Assembly: GCF_021531255.1 (NCBI RefSeq)
Contig: NZ_JAFBIO010000002.1
Location: forward strand, 1 to 64,000
From: Allofournierella massiliensis
Lineage (GTDB): Bacteria; Bacillota; Clostridia; Oscillospirales; Ruminococcaceae
Direction of reading: 5' to 3'
DNA length: 64,000 bases
Shown: piece after piece, positions 32,676 to 41,862 of the stretch
Layout: every line of letters starts with the position of its first letter
How positions within the stretch are numbered: position 1 is the stretch's first letter
Translations under genes and position numbers: made by a program
The notes under the pieces: model-generated
Database searches by the model: none
The model's input: only the letters and a program-made list of their open reading frames with translations
What the model was told of the DNA's origin: nothing

Positions 32676-33539
32676 TCAGGCCTTGTTCATGCTGCCGAAC
32701 AGCTCAATCTTTTCCCGAACGGTGGCCTTGATGGCGTCGGCGCCGGGGGCCAGCAGCTTGCGGGGGTCAAAGCCCTTACCCTGCTTGTCCTTGCCGGCCT
32801 CGATATACTGGCGGGTGGCGGCAGCAAAGCTCAGCTGGCATTCGGTGTTCACGTTGATCTTGGAAACACCCAGGGACACGGCCTTGCGGATCATATCGGC
32901 AGGGATGCCGGTGCCGCCGTGCAGCACCAGGGGAATGTTGTTGGTGGCAGCGTGGATCTTGTCCAGAGTTTCAAAATCCAGGCCCTTCCAGTTGGGAGGA
33001 TAAACGCCGTGGATGTTGCCGATGCCGGCGGCCAGGAAATCCACGCCCAGACCGGCGATCGTGGCGCACTCGGCGGGGTCGGCCACTTCGCCCATGCCCA
33101 CAACGCCGTCCTCTTCGCCGCCGATGGTACCCACCTCAGCCTCAATGGACATGCCGTTGGCATGAGCCAGGGCCACCAGCTCCTTGGTCTTTTCCACGTT
33201 CTCGTCGATGGGGTAATGGCTGCCGTCAAACATGATGCTGCTGAAGCCGGCGGCCACACAGGCCTTGGCGCCCTCGTAGGTGCCGTGATCCAGGTGCAGG
33301 GCCACAGGCACGGTGATCTTCATGGTCTCCAGCATGGCCTTGACCATGGCAGCCACCACGGGGAAGCCGCACATATACTTGCCAGCGCCCTCGGAGACAC
33401 CCAGAATCACCGGGCTCTTGCACTCCTCGGCAGCCTGCAGAATGGCCTTGGCCCATTCCAGGTTGTTGACGTTGAAGGCGCCCACGGCGTAATGGCCGTC
33501 CCGAGCTTTCTGAAGCATTTCGGTTGCGTTTACCAGCAT
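32676..33539 (-). CDS. fba: Class II fructose-bisphosphate aldolase
   Basis: This 287-residue protein has the class II zinc site: HLDHG (about residues 84-88), SIEAEVG, GIGNIHG and LHGGTGIP, with catalytic DGSH. It splits fructose-1,6-bisphosphate into two triose phosphates in glycolysis. The ATG at 33539 has AGGAGGAAC before it; an upstream in-frame start would add 14 residues without a ribosome site. It is highly conserved and monocistronic with a strong promoter and terminator. Confidence 0.96.
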   Translation of the reverse strand: MLVNATEMLQKARDGHYAVGAFNVNNLEWAKAILQAAEECKSPVILGVSEGAGKYMCGFPVVAAMVKAMLETMKITVPVALHLDHGTYEGAKACVAAGFSSIMFDGSHYPIDENVEKTKELVALAHANGMSIEAEVGTIGGEEDGVVGMGEVADPAECATIAGLGVDFLAAGIGNIHGVYPPNWKGLDFETLDKIHAATNNIPLVLHGGTGIPADMIRKAVSLGVSKINVNTECQLSFAAATRQYIEAGKDKQGKGFDPRKLLAPGADAIKATVREKIELFGSMNKA

Positions 33540-33641
33540 GTTTGTTCCTCCTGACTTTGTACTAAAAATAGTCGTATTCATCCGGGCAGCAAAAAAGCCG
33601 TCCGTGCGGGGGATCCTTGCCTTTTTCTTTTTCTACCCTAT

Positions 33642-33670
33642 AGTATAGCGGCCCGGGGGGATAAAATCAA
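33642..33670 (-). promoter_or_regulatory. Promoter of fba
   Basis: On the minus strand TTGATT (33665-33670), 17 bases, TATACT (33642-33647). The -35 overlaps the end of the ogg gene. Confidence 0.78.
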
Positions 33671-34500
33671 TCCGGCTTTTTCTTTTCCCCTTTTTTGCCG
33701 CCCCGGGGCAGATGAGCCCGGGCATAGGCAAAGATGTACTGCTGGGCAATGCCGGCCTGGCTGCGGCAGCAGACCGGGATGCCCCGGGGGAAGAGGGTAT
33801 CCATGGCCCGGTTGATCCACACATCCCGGGGAAAGGCCTGCCACCGGCCCAGACCGAACAGAAGCACGCAGTCCGCCACCTTGGGGCCCACCCCCCGCAG
33901 GCTCTGCAGCCGCAGGCGGGCCTGATCCAGGGGCAGCGCCCGCAGCTCTTCTTCCGAGATCTGCCCCAAGGCCACCTGCTGGGCGGCGTTCAGCAGGTAG
34001 GCCGAGCGCCAGCCCGCCCGCAGTGGGGCCAGCTCCTGCAGGGAAAAACCGGCCAGCCGGGCCGGGTCGGGGAAAGAAAAGCGACTGTAAGCCACCGGTT
34101 CCCCAGCCAGGGCGCACAGCCGCTCCACAATGCCCCGTATCCGGGCGATGTTGTTGTTCTGGCTGATGAGAAAGGTGCAGAGCGTTTCAAAAAAAGGTTG
34201 GCGCAGCACCCGGATCCCGGGGTTTTCCTCCACACAGAGTTTCAGCCGCCGGTTGCCGGCGCAAAAGCGCTCCTGCAGGGCGGGGTAATCCAGGTCCAGC
34301 GCAAAATAGTTTGCCCAGAACTCCCGGTCCTCTTCCTCGGCCCCTTCCAGGATAAGGGCATTTCCCTTGGTATAGGCCAGCACCGAGCGGCCCTCGGCCA
34401 CCCCCTGCCAGACCTCTTTTTGGGGCAGCCAGCGGAAGCACTGGCCGCAGTCCAGGGTGGAAGAAAGCTCCAGCCCCTTTGCGTCCTCAAAAATCAGCAT
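33667..34500 (-). CDS. ogg: 8-oxoguanine DNA glycosylase (OGG1/AlkA-like)
   Basis: The 277-residue protein has an N-terminal OGG_N beta domain and the helix-hairpin-helix GPD motif LRGVGPKVADC (catalytic lysine of OGG1 type) followed by FPRDVW, whose aspartate is the catalytic acid. It removes oxidised guanine from DNA as bifunctional glycosylase/lyase. The C-terminus ends in a lysine-rich tail (GGKKGEKKKPD). No clear partner gene; fba follows with its own promoter. Confidence 0.88.
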   Translation of the reverse strand: MLIFEDAKGLELSSTLDCGQCFRWLPQKEVWQGVAEGRSVLAYTKGNALILEGAEEEDREFWANYFALDLDYPALQERFCAGNRRLKLCVEENPGIRVLRQPFFETLCTFLISQNNNIARIRGIVERLCALAGEPVAYSRFSFPDPARLAGFSLQELAPLRAGWRSAYLLNAAQQVALGQISEEELRALPLDQARLRLQSLRGVGPKVADCVLLFGLGRWQAFPRDVWINRAMDTLFPRGIPVCCRSQAGIAQQYIFAYARAHLPRGGKKGEKKKPD

Positions 34501-35179
34501 AAGAACCCATTTTCCCCTTTCTTTTTGAAAAATATTATATCGGCAGACCCCTCAAAAGGCAAACCGGGCCCACTGGCAAAAAGGGGAAAAACGCGCCAGT
34601 TTTTTCCGTCAAAAAACAGCGAAATTCCCTCTTGACAGTCGTTCTTCAACGCTCCGTTTAAAAATAAGTTTTCAACATGCTGTTGAAAACTTGGTGGAGA
34701 ACTGGCTTTCCACAATAAAAAAACAGAGCAAAATGGCCAGTTATTCACTTTTTCCACAGAGTTTTCAACAAAACTTGGGGAAAGTGGAAAACCAAAAGGG
34801 AGTGTACATGTTGTATAACCGGCTTTACGAAGAGGAAGAAAAAGAAGGCAAAAGGGTTTGCCGAAAGGGAAAATGAGGAATAAAAGCCGGAAAACAGGAA
34901 AAAAGAAACGGAATACAATACAAAAGCAATCAAAACGGAAGAAGAGAGAATTATAAAAACAAGTGAAGAACAAAATCTTTGGAAAAAGATATAAGGCGGG
35001 AGCCCGGCCAAGAGGGGCCGGGGAGGAGAAAAAGCAGCCGACGGGAAAGAAAAAGGGGATTTTGCGGTAAATTATAGAAAAGCGCCCGAGACTGTGCTAT
35101 AGTAAATATATTATGAAATAAAATGTGAAAATCTGTCGCCGGAAAAGGGGGACGGATTTTCTGGACATAGGAGCAGGGC
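34501..35179. other. AT-rich intergenic region with DnaA-box-like repeats
   Basis: This 679-base gap has no coding region I can support. It is sharply AT-rich against its GC-rich flanks and holds a dense set of TTTTCCACA/TTTTCAACA-type nonamers (34666-34795), including TTTTCCACA, TTATTCACT, CTTTCCACA and a perfect 12-bp-arm palindrome at 34666-34692. These resemble DnaA boxes (TTATNCACA). dnaA is not adjacent, so it may be a DnaA-binding cluster away from the origin, or an origin-like element moved away from dnaA. A GC hairpin (CCCGGCC/GGCCGGG, near 35005-35025) and an AT-rich promoter zone lead to rlmB. Confidence 0.5.
34666..34692. repeat. Palindrome made of two TTTTCAACA nonamers
   Basis: AAGTTTTCAACA, TGC and TGTTGAAAACTT form a perfect inverted repeat with 12-base arms. 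Each arm carries one DnaA-box-like nonamer. Confidence 0.7.
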
Positions 35180-35941
35180 ATGGAAGAAAAACAGAAGCCG
35201 GAACAGATCGTTTACGGCAAAAACCCGGTGGTAGAGCTGCTGAAGAGCGGCGGGGTAGATACCGTGATGGTCAGCGACAGTATGGCGCCCCAGCAGGCGG
35301 CCTACTATGGGGCCCTGGCCAAACAGGCCGGCGCGGTGCTGAAGAAGGTGCATCCCAACAAGCTGCGGCAGCTGTGCGGCACCGAAAACCACCAGGGGGT
35401 GGCGGCCTGGGCCAGCCTGATGGAATACGCCAGCGTGGAAGAGATTCTGGAAAAAGCGGCCCAGAAGGGGGAAGACCCCTTCCTGGTGCTGGCCGATGGG
35501 GTGGAGGACCCCCACAACCTGGGGGCCATCATCCGCAGTGCCTTTTTGTGCGGCGCCCATGGCCTGGTGGTTCCCAAGCGGGGCGGGGCGGCCGTGACCC
35601 CCACCGTGATGAAGAGCAGCGCCGGCGCGGCGGCCCGGCTGCCGGTGGCCAGGGTGGCCAACATCGGCGAGACCATCCGCCGGCTGAAGGAAAAAAATAT
35701 TTTTGTGTACTGCGCCGATATGGGGGGCGAGCCCCTGGCCAAAACTGACCTTACCGGCCCTCTGGCCCTGGTAATGGGCAGTGAGGGCGCCGGGGTAAGC
35801 GCCCTGGTGCGCAAGCTCTGCGACGGAGCGGTGAGCCTGGATATGGAAGCCGACGCCGGCGGGGTGGACAGTTTTAATGTTTCGGTGGCGGCGGGGATCC
35901 TGCTGTATGAGATCCGCCGCCAGCGCCGGGCCGGGCAGTAA
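35180..35941 (+). CDS. rlmB: TrmH/RlmB-family rRNA 2'-O-methyltransferase
   Basis: This 253-residue SPOUT protein has the N-terminal substrate-binding domain (YGKNPVVELL) and the three catalytic motifs NLGAIIRSA, VMGSEGAGVS and SFNVSVAAGILLYE. It methylates the ribose of a guanosine in 23S rRNA (G2251 for E. coli RlmB) using SAM. GAGCAGGGC precedes ATG 35180. The next gene starts 44 bases later in the same direction. Confidence 0.93.
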   Translation: MEEKQKPEQIVYGKNPVVELLKSGGVDTVMVSDSMAPQQAAYYGALAKQAGAVLKKVHPNKLRQLCGTENHQGVAAWASLMEYASVEEILEKAAQKGEDPFLVLADGVEDPHNLGAIIRSAFLCGAHGLVVPKRGGAAVTPTVMKSSAGAAARLPVARVANIGETIRRLKEKNIFVYCADMGGEPLAKTDLTGPLALVMGSEGAGVSALVRKLCDGAVSLDMEADAGGVDSFNVSVAAGILLYEIRRQRRAGQ

Positions 35942-35985
35942 GCGCGGCAGAGTTTGGAACATCAATCGGGGAGGATAGCGCAGCA

Positions 35986-38661
35986 ATGCCAGAAAACAGG
36001 TATTCCGGTTCGGTGGATGAGATCATTGAAAATGTAAGGCGGCAGCAGGAGGGCAAAAAGCCCGCGGATGACAGCGAGGTGAACGCCATCCTGGCCAGTT
36101 TGGGCCTGGGAGAAAAGACCCCCTCTGCCCCCAAACCCGACCGGATTGCGGACAAGGAACCGGAAAGCTTTGAGCAGCCGGCCCAAACGGCGGCCGTGAC
36201 CCGGGAACCCTCGCTCCGGGCGGGAGATACCGGGGAGATCCGGCTGGGGCAGCCCGAGCCTGCTGCCCAGGGCCGGCAAGAGACCACGGGGGAGATCTGC
36301 CTGGACTTTATCCGTGCCGGGCTGGAACAAAAGCAGGCCGAGGCAAGGCCTCAGGCGGAGGAAAAAGAGGAAAAGCCCGCCCCCGCCGCCCCGGTTCAGG
36401 CCGAGCCGGAGGCAGAAGAGGAAGAACAGGCGGAAAAGGCCCCGGAGGACAATGCTGCTGCCGAGCTGCGCCGCCGTTTTGAGAAGGCTGCGGCCGAATC
36501 GGTAGGGGCCGATTCGGATCTGGACGGTTCTTTTGTGGACTTCTTCAGCGACCATGTGGCCGTGATCCCGGAAGAAAATCCCGCCTCCTCCAGCCTGTTC
36601 AACCGCTTTATCAAGAAGCGGAAAAAGGAAGAATTTGAAGAAGCGGCCAAAAACCCGGCCATCATGATGCCGGGAGTCAGCGACCCGGAGACTACCCCGG
36701 ACGAGGACCCCACCGGAGAAGTGCGGCTGAATGTGGAGCTGCAGGATGAGACCGGGCAGATCGATACCCGCCTGGTGGCAGACGCGGTGGAAGAGGCCCG
36801 CCAGAAGGAAGAACCCGCTGAGGAGGAAGAGGCCACCCGGGAAACGCCCCTGAAAAAGAAATTCCGCTTTTTCGGTGTCGACGAGCCACAGACCCCCTTT
36901 GAGAGTGAAAGCGAACAGGAGGAAGGGGAGGCGCGGACGCCGGATTATGACAGCCTGGAGGATGCCCCGGCCGTCAAGGCTTCCCTGAGCGCGGCCTATG
37001 CCAAGGCCACCCTCTCCATGACCGTCACCGGCATCCTGACACTGGCCCTGCTGTATCTGGGCATCTCGGCCACCGGCGTATTCCCGGCGGTGCTGGACCC
37101 CAACCAGGTGCCCCAGGCCTTCCTGGGGGTGGAACTGGTGCTGCTGGCCCTGGCGGCGGCTTTCAATGCCCAACCCCTTAAGGAGGGCTTCCTGGGCCTG
37201 GGGAAGGGGCAGCCCTCCCCCAACAGCCTGAGCGCGCTGGCCCTGGCCGGCTGTGCCCTCCAGTGCGTGGCGGCCCTGCTGCTGCCCGAAAGTTATGACC
37301 CGGTCCACCTGACCTTGTACGCCCCCATTGCGGCGCTCCTGCTCTTTGCGGGCGCTGCCGGCCGGCGGATGGGCGCGGCCGTGGTAAAGGATAATTTCGA
37401 GCTGATCACCGCCGGGGTGGAGCATTCGGCGGCCTATCGGCTGCAGAATATGGAGCTGACCCGCCTGCTGGCCGAAGGCCTGGAAGAAGAAAGCCCGGTG
37501 CTGCTGGTCAGCCGCCCCACCTCCCTTATCAAGGGCTTCTTGCGCAAGAGCGCCGCGCGGCCCCGCAGTGATTACGGGCTGCAGAAGCTGGCCTGGGCGC
37601 TGAGTGGGGTGGCCCTGGTGGCGGCCCTGGCGGTCTATCTGAGAGAGAAAGATCTTCTGCTGGCAGTATCCGGCCTGGCGGCGGTGTTCTGCCTGGGCGC
37701 GCCCCTGTGCGCGGTCCTCTTCAGCGCTCTCTGCTCCCGGATGCAGCAGCGCAGCGCTGCCCGGGTGGGCGCGGTGGTGCCCGGCTGGGGCGTGGTGGAA
37801 GAGCTGGGCAAGATCAACACCATTGTGGTGGGCGCCAAGGACCTCTTCCCCCGGGGCAGCGTGGTGCTGCAGGGAATCAAGACCTTTGAAAAAGAACGGA
37901 TCGACCTGGCCATCCTGTATGCGGCCAGCGTGCTGGTGGCAGGCTGCGATACCCTGCGGGATGTGTTCCTGAATATCATCCAGAACAAGACCGAGATGCT
38001 TTACCCGGTGGAAAACTTGGTGAACGAGCGGGGCCGCGGCTTTACCGCTTGGATCAACGGCAGCCGGGTGATCTTGGGCAACCGGAACATGATGACGGCC
38101 CACGACATCGATATCCCCTCCCTGGATTATGAGAACCGGTATACCAAGGGCGAAAAACAGCCGGTGTATCTGGCGGTATCCGGCAAACTGTTCGGTATGT
38201 TCGTGGTGGATTACCGGGCCGGCAAGGAGACCGCCTCGGTGCTGCGGGTGCTGCAGCAGTCCGGTATTTCTCTGCTGGTTCACAGTGATGATTTCTCCAT
38301 CACCGGGCCTCTGGTAGAAAAGGTCTACCGCCTGCGCCAGGGATCTGTGAAGGTGCTTACCAGCCAGGAGATGGATCATCTGGCCACCGCCACCGGTTAT
38401 CTGCCCGAGAGCGAGGGCTGCATGGTGCATCTGGGCAGCTTCGCCTCCTATGTGGGCGGCATGCGCTCGGCGGCCAGCGCCGCCTCGGCCCAGCATTCCT
38501 CCTGCCTGGTGCTCTGCGCCTCGGTGGCAGTGGGCGCCCTGGTGGGGTTGTTGCTGGCATTCTCCGGCGGCCTGCTGGATCTGGCCCTGCCTGCGGTGGC
38601 CCTGTATCAGGTGGCCTGGGCTGTGCCCACCCTCGCCATCCCCACCGCAAAAAAATACTGA
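35986..38661 (+). CDS. Degenerate P-type-ATPase-like protein with long acidic N-terminal tail
   Basis: The 891-residue protein starts with about 330 low-complexity acidic residues (runs of E, A, P, D), predicted disordered. A membrane region follows (about 345-615, six or more helices). The segment ELGKINTIVVGAKDLFPRGS aligns without gaps to the P-type ATPase phosphorylation loop (xxLGKVDTIVFDKTGTLTEG); the phospho-aspartate is G616 and the KTGT is lost. A later segment (VSGKLFGMFVVDYRAGKETA, then GISLLVHSDDFSI) matches the P-domain, with the TGDN motif replaced by HSDD. It keeps the fold of a metal-ATPase pump but not the catalytic residues, so it should not pump by the usual cycle. GGGGAGGATAGCGCAGCA precedes ATG 35986. 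Confidence 0.75.
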   Translation: MPENRYSGSVDEIIENVRRQQEGKKPADDSEVNAILASLGLGEKTPSAPKPDRIADKEPESFEQPAQTAAVTREPSLRAGDTGEIRLGQPEPAAQGRQETTGEICLDFIRAGLEQKQAEARPQAEEKEEKPAPAAPVQAEPEAEEEEQAEKAPEDNAAAELRRRFEKAAAESVGADSDLDGSFVDFFSDHVAVIPEENPASSSLFNRFIKKRKKEEFEEAAKNPAIMMPGVSDPETTPDEDPTGEVRLNVELQDETGQIDTRLVADAVEEARQKEEPAEEEEATRETPLKKKFRFFGVDEPQTPFESESEQEEGEARTPDYDSLEDAPAVKASLSAAYAKATLSMTVTGILTLALLYLGISATGVFPAVLDPNQVPQAFLGVELVLLALAAAFNAQPLKEGFLGLGKGQPSPNSLSALALAGCALQCVAALLLPESYDPVHLTLYAPIAALLLFAGAAGRRMGAAVVKDNFELITAGVEHSAAYRLQNMELTRLLAEGLEEESPVLLVSRPTSLIKGFLRKSAARPRSDYGLQKLAWALSGVALVAALAVYLREKDLLLAVSGLAAVFCLGAPLCAVLFSALCSRMQQRSAARVGAVVPGWGVVEELGKINTIVVGAKDLFPRGSVVLQGIKTFEKERIDLAILYAASVLVAGCDTLRDVFLNIIQNKTEMLYPVENLVNERGRGFTAWINGSRVILGNRNMMTAHDIDIPSLDYENRYTKGEKQPVYLAVSGKLFGMFVVDYRAGKETASVLRVLQQSGISLLVHSDDFSITGPLVEKVYRLRQGSVKVLTSQEMDHLATATGYLPESEGCMVHLGSFASYVGGMRSAASAASAQHSSCLVLCASVAVGALVGLLLAFSGGLLDLALPAVALYQVAWAVPTLAIPTAKKY

Positions 38662-38666
38662 ATCCG

Positions 38667-38707
38667 CAAAAGCGCCCCGCCGGCAAAGCCCGGCAGGGCG
38701 CTTTTTT
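38667..38707 (+). terminator. Terminator of the P-type-ATPase-like gene
   Basis: AAGCGCCC-GCCGG pairs with CCGGC-GGGCGCTT (each arm with one extra base), followed by six T. Confidence 0.85.
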
Positions 38708-38789
38708 GCTGTTTGAGGGCTGCCGTCAGGTACTCCGGGCGGGCCGGGAAAAATCTGCCCGGCTGGCCACAGAATCGCCTTTTTGCCCC

Positions 38790-38817
38790 TTGACTTTCCC
38801 TGGGAATATGGTATTCT
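38790..38817 (+). promoter_or_regulatory. Promoter of the rubrerythrin gene
   Basis: TTGACT (38790-38795), 16 bases, TATTCT (38812-38817). Confidence 0.65.
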
Positions 38818-38904
38818 TTAATTAGGAATTATTCTCACTAAGCGAAACTGCGCGACCCCTTTTTGAGAGTATCCAAAAAAATTACGATCAGGAGGAATGC
38901 CCCT

Positions 38905-39444
38905 ATGAAAGAACTGAAAGGCACTAAGACCGAAGCCAATCTGCAGGCCGCTTTTGCCGGCGAGAGCCAGGCCCGCAACAAGTACACCTACTACGCTTCC
39001 AAGGCCAAGAAGGAAGGCTACAACCAGATCAGCGCTATTTTTGAGGAGACCGCCAACAACGAAAAGGAGCACGCTAAGATTTGGTTCAAGCTGCTGCACG
39101 ACGGCATGCCAGACACTGCCGCCAACCTGGCGGACGCCGCTGCCGGCGAGAGCTATGAGTGGAACGAGATGTACCCCACCTTCGCCAAGGAAGCCGATGA
39201 GGAGGGCTTTACCGAGATCGCCCGCCTGTTCCGCGCGGTGGCTGACATCGAGAAGGAGCACGAGGAGCGCTACAAGAAGCTGGCTGCCAACCTGGCCGAG
39301 AACAAGGTCTTTGCCCGTGAGGAGCAGCAGGTCTGGATCTGCACCAACTGCGGCCACATCCATGTGGGCACCCATGCCCCCGAGAAGTGCCCTGTCTGCG
39401 ATCATCCCCAGGGGTACTTCGTCATCCGCTGCGAGAACTATTGA
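38905..39444 (+). CDS. rbr: Rubrerythrin
   Basis: The 179-residue protein has the diiron four-helix domain ([29 protein letters not shown], and a second EKEHEERY) and a C-terminal rubredoxin domain with CTNCGHI and [11 protein letters not shown]. It reduces hydrogen peroxide in anaerobes using electrons from rubredoxin or NADH enzymes. GGAGGAATGCCCCT precedes ATG 38905. It stands alone. Confidence 0.95.
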   Translation: MKELKGTKTEANLQAAFAGESQARNKYTYYASKAKKEGYNQISAIFEETANNEKEHAKIWFKLLHDGMPDTAANLADAAAGESYEWNEMYPTFAKEADEEGFTEIARLFRAVADIEKEHEERYKKLAANLAENKVFAREEQQVWICTNCGHIHVGTHAPEKCPVCDHPQGYFVIRCENY

Positions 39445-39472
39445 TCGCTGCTGATCCAATTGTGACGCATAG

Positions 39473-39518
39473 GGAGCGCCGCTCCGCCGCTTTGGGCGCG
39501 GGGCGGCGCTCTTTCTTG
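39473..39518 (+). terminator. Terminator of rubrerythrin
   Basis: AGCGCCGC (39475-39482) pairs with GCGGCGCT (39503-39510), followed by CTTTCTT. Confidence 0.8.
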
Positions 39519-39544
39519 TGTTTTTGCCGGGTTTGCGGTACAAT
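39516..39544 (+). promoter_or_regulatory. Promoter of the DUF2142 gene
   Basis: TTGTGT (39516-39521), 17 bases, TACAAT (39539-39544), directly after the rubrerythrin terminator. Confidence 0.6.
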
Positions 39545-39583
39545 AACTCTGTGTCTGAAAGACGGCGGATAGAGGAGAGGAAC

Positions 39584-41779
39584 ATGGGGAAGATGCATCT
39601 GACCAGATCGGCAGCGGCCCGGCTGCTGGGGCTTGCGGTTTTTTTGCTGGCCGCAGCCTTCTGCCTGTTCTGGGCCGGGCGGCTGGTGGCCGCCGGAGCG
39701 GACGAGCGTCAGGACTATCTGATCCTGAACGATGAATACAGCCAGATCCTGGAAGCCGACCCGGAAGAGGGAATCACCCAGAGTTTTGACTGGCCGGCCG
39801 GAAGCCCCTTGTACGGGCTGCGGCTGGATGTGGCGGCCTTTGGCCGGGTCAACCGGGGCGTGGCCCATCTGGATCTGTACGACCCGGCGGGGAATCTGGC
39901 CGCCAGCGCCGTCTGCGATATGACCGAGCTGCTGGATAACACCTTCTATGGCTTTGTTTTTGAAAAGGCTTACTGCTCGCAGGAGGATACCGGAACCGAG
40001 ACCCTGACCTTCCGGTTCTGGTATGAACCCGAGACCGGGGAGGACCGGCTGGGCCTGTGGGCCAGCGAGGGAGTGCCCGCCGGGCAGACGAATCTGGAGG
40101 CCACCCTGGCCATGCAGGCCACCAGCGGCTATACCGGCACCCTGGTCAGCGATGCCTATCGCTGGCTGGCCCTGGGGTTGGCAGTGATGCTGGGGGCCGG
40201 CTGGCTCTGTGTGGGCCGAAAGGTGCCGGTGCAGCAGCTGTTCTGCCTGTGCGGGGCCCTGCTGGGGCTGGGCTTTGCCTTGGTGTTGCCTCCTCTGTGC
40301 GGGCCGGACGAATACGCCCATGGAGCCAGCGCCTATGCCCTGGCCAGCAAGCTGAGCGGTCAGCCTGCCTACAATGAAGCGGGCGAATTGTATATGCGGG
40401 CCTGTGACGCATCCTATATGACGGATGAGACCGGCCCTTCCGGTGCCTTTGTGTACGCGGACTGGCTGCGCCAGCTGGGTCAGGGCGGCAATAGCCCCCA
40501 GCTGACCGAGGCCGTTTCGGTGCGCAGCGCCGGGTCTGCCGCCTACCTTTACCTGCCCTCTGCCCTGGGTATGCTGCTGGGGCGGACCCTGGGCCTGAGC
40601 TTTTACGGCGTATGGCTGCTGGGGCGGTTGGGGAGCCTGGCCGCCTATCTGGCCCTGGGCACCTGGGCCCTGAGGCGGATGCCCTTTGGCAAAAACCTGC
40701 TGTTCACTGCTCTGGTGCTGCCCTCCACCCTGGGGCTGGCGGCCGGGCTTTCGGCGGATACCCTCATCATCGGCTGTTCTTTCGCCCTTACCGCGCTCTG
40801 CCTGGACTGTGCCTTTGGCCGCCGACAGGTGAGGAGAGGGGATCTGTGCGGCCTGGTGCTGCTGTCGGCCCTGCTGGGGCCGGGCAAGGCTGTCTATATC
40901 CTGCTGGTGGGGCTGGTTTTCCTGATCCCGGCGGAATGCTATTCTTCCCCCCGGCGCTGTGTGCTGGTCCGCTGCCTGACGGTGGGGGCTGCCGGGCTGG
41001 GATGGGCGTTCTATAATCTGGAATATATCCGGTATATCCTGCGGGATGTGAACGAATGGGCTGTGTGGGGCGGCCTGGTGCTGTTGGCTGTCCTGGCTGT
41101 TCTGCTGCCCCGTCTGCTGCGCTTCTGGAAGGCACTTGCGCCCCGGTATAAGCGGCTGAGCCTGGCGGCGGCCATGGTGCTGGCAGTCCTGGCGGCGGCG
41201 GTGGGGCTTTATGCCCTTCGGCTGGGCGGAGATCTTACTCCCCAGCAGCTGGCGGAAGGAATCCAGCCCAACGGGGATTCCATCTACACCTATTCGGTGG
41301 GGTACACCCTGCGGCATCTGCCCCAGGTGGCGGAGCTGCTGGTGAACAGCGTCATTGCCCAGGGCTTTTTCTGGCTCCAGCAGCTGCTGGGTGCCTGCCC
41401 CGGCGAGCCCATTGTACACCAGCTGGAACTGAACGGCCTGCTTACCCTGGCCCTTTTCTGCCTGGTGGCGCTGGCAAGCCTTTCCGCCGGCGAAAAGCGT
41501 CTGCCTGCCCGGGCGGCCTGGGGGGCAGGAGGAATCTGCCTGGGTGTGACGGCCCTGATCACGGCGGCCTGCCTGACCTGGACCCCGGTCAACTATCAGA
41601 TCATCTTTGGCCTGCAGGGCCGGTATCTGCTGCCTCTGCTGCCCCTGCTCATGCTTTTGCTGGGTAAAAACCGGTGGCTGACCCTTACCCGGCCCCGGGA
41701 AGGCGCCCTGCAGATGGGGGGGCTCTGCCTGTCCACCCTGGCCCTGCTGAACACCCTTTGTCTCTTTGCGGCCCTGTAA
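39584..41779 (+). CDS. DUF2142 membrane protein
   Basis: This 731-residue protein has one N-terminal helix (about 10-32), an extracellular beta-rich domain of about 150 residues, then many membrane helices, with the conserved PPLCGPDEYAH motif (about residue 240) at the start of the DUF2142 region. Such proteins belong to the GT-C-like superfamily and are thought to modify surface glycans; no activity is proven. AGAGGAGAGGAAC precedes ATG 39584. It has its own promoter and is not clustered with other glycan genes here. Confidence 0.87.
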   Translation: MGKMHLTRSAAARLLGLAVFLLAAAFCLFWAGRLVAAGADERQDYLILNDEYSQILEADPEEGITQSFDWPAGSPLYGLRLDVAAFGRVNRGVAHLDLYDPAGNLAASAVCDMTELLDNTFYGFVFEKAYCSQEDTGTETLTFRFWYEPETGEDRLGLWASEGVPAGQTNLEATLAMQATSGYTGTLVSDAYRWLALGLAVMLGAGWLCVGRKVPVQQLFCLCGALLGLGFALVLPPLCGPDEYAHGASAYALASKLSGQPAYNEAGELYMRACDASYMTDETGPSGAFVYADWLRQLGQGGNSPQLTEAVSVRSAGSAAYLYLPSALGMLLGRTLGLSFYGVWLLGRLGSLAAYLALGTWALRRMPFGKNLLFTALVLPSTLGLAAGLSADTLIIGCSFALTALCLDCAFGRRQVRRGDLCGLVLLSALLGPGKAVYILLVGLVFLIPAECYSSPRRCVLVRCLTVGAAGLGWAFYNLEYIRYILRDVNEWAVWGGLVLLAVLAVLLPRLLRFWKALAPRYKRLSLAAAMVLAVLAAAVGLYALRLGGDLTPQQLAEGIQPNGDSIYTYSVGYTLRHLPQVAELLVNSVIAQGFFWLQQLLGACPGEPIVHQLELNGLLTLALFCLVALASLSAGEKRLPARAAWGAGGICLGVTALITAACLTWTPVNYQIIFGLQGRYLLPLLPLLMLLLGKNRWLTLTRPREGALQMGGLCLSTLALLNTLCLFAAL

Positions 41780-41862
41780 AGGGCGAGCATACCGGCTTTT
41801 CCCCGTTCTGCGGGGTTGAGTATACAGAAGATCAAACCTGAACAACAAGAGAGGTATCAAGT

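Noticed and set aside
34691-34876. 61-codon plus-strand open frame in the AT-rich gap
   Set aside because: Composition is Lys/Glu-rich low complexity, it starts inside the repeat cluster, and there is no good ribosome site or family.
35962-38496. Minus-strand open frame of over 800 codons opposite the P-type-ATPase-like gene
   Set aside because: Composition is a shadow of the plus gene (runs of G, H, Q, P), with no start signal; the plus frame has clear helices and motifs.
39422-41860. Long minus-strand frame opposite the DUF2142 gene
   Set aside because: Shadow of a GC-rich membrane-protein gene; no domain and no ribosome site.
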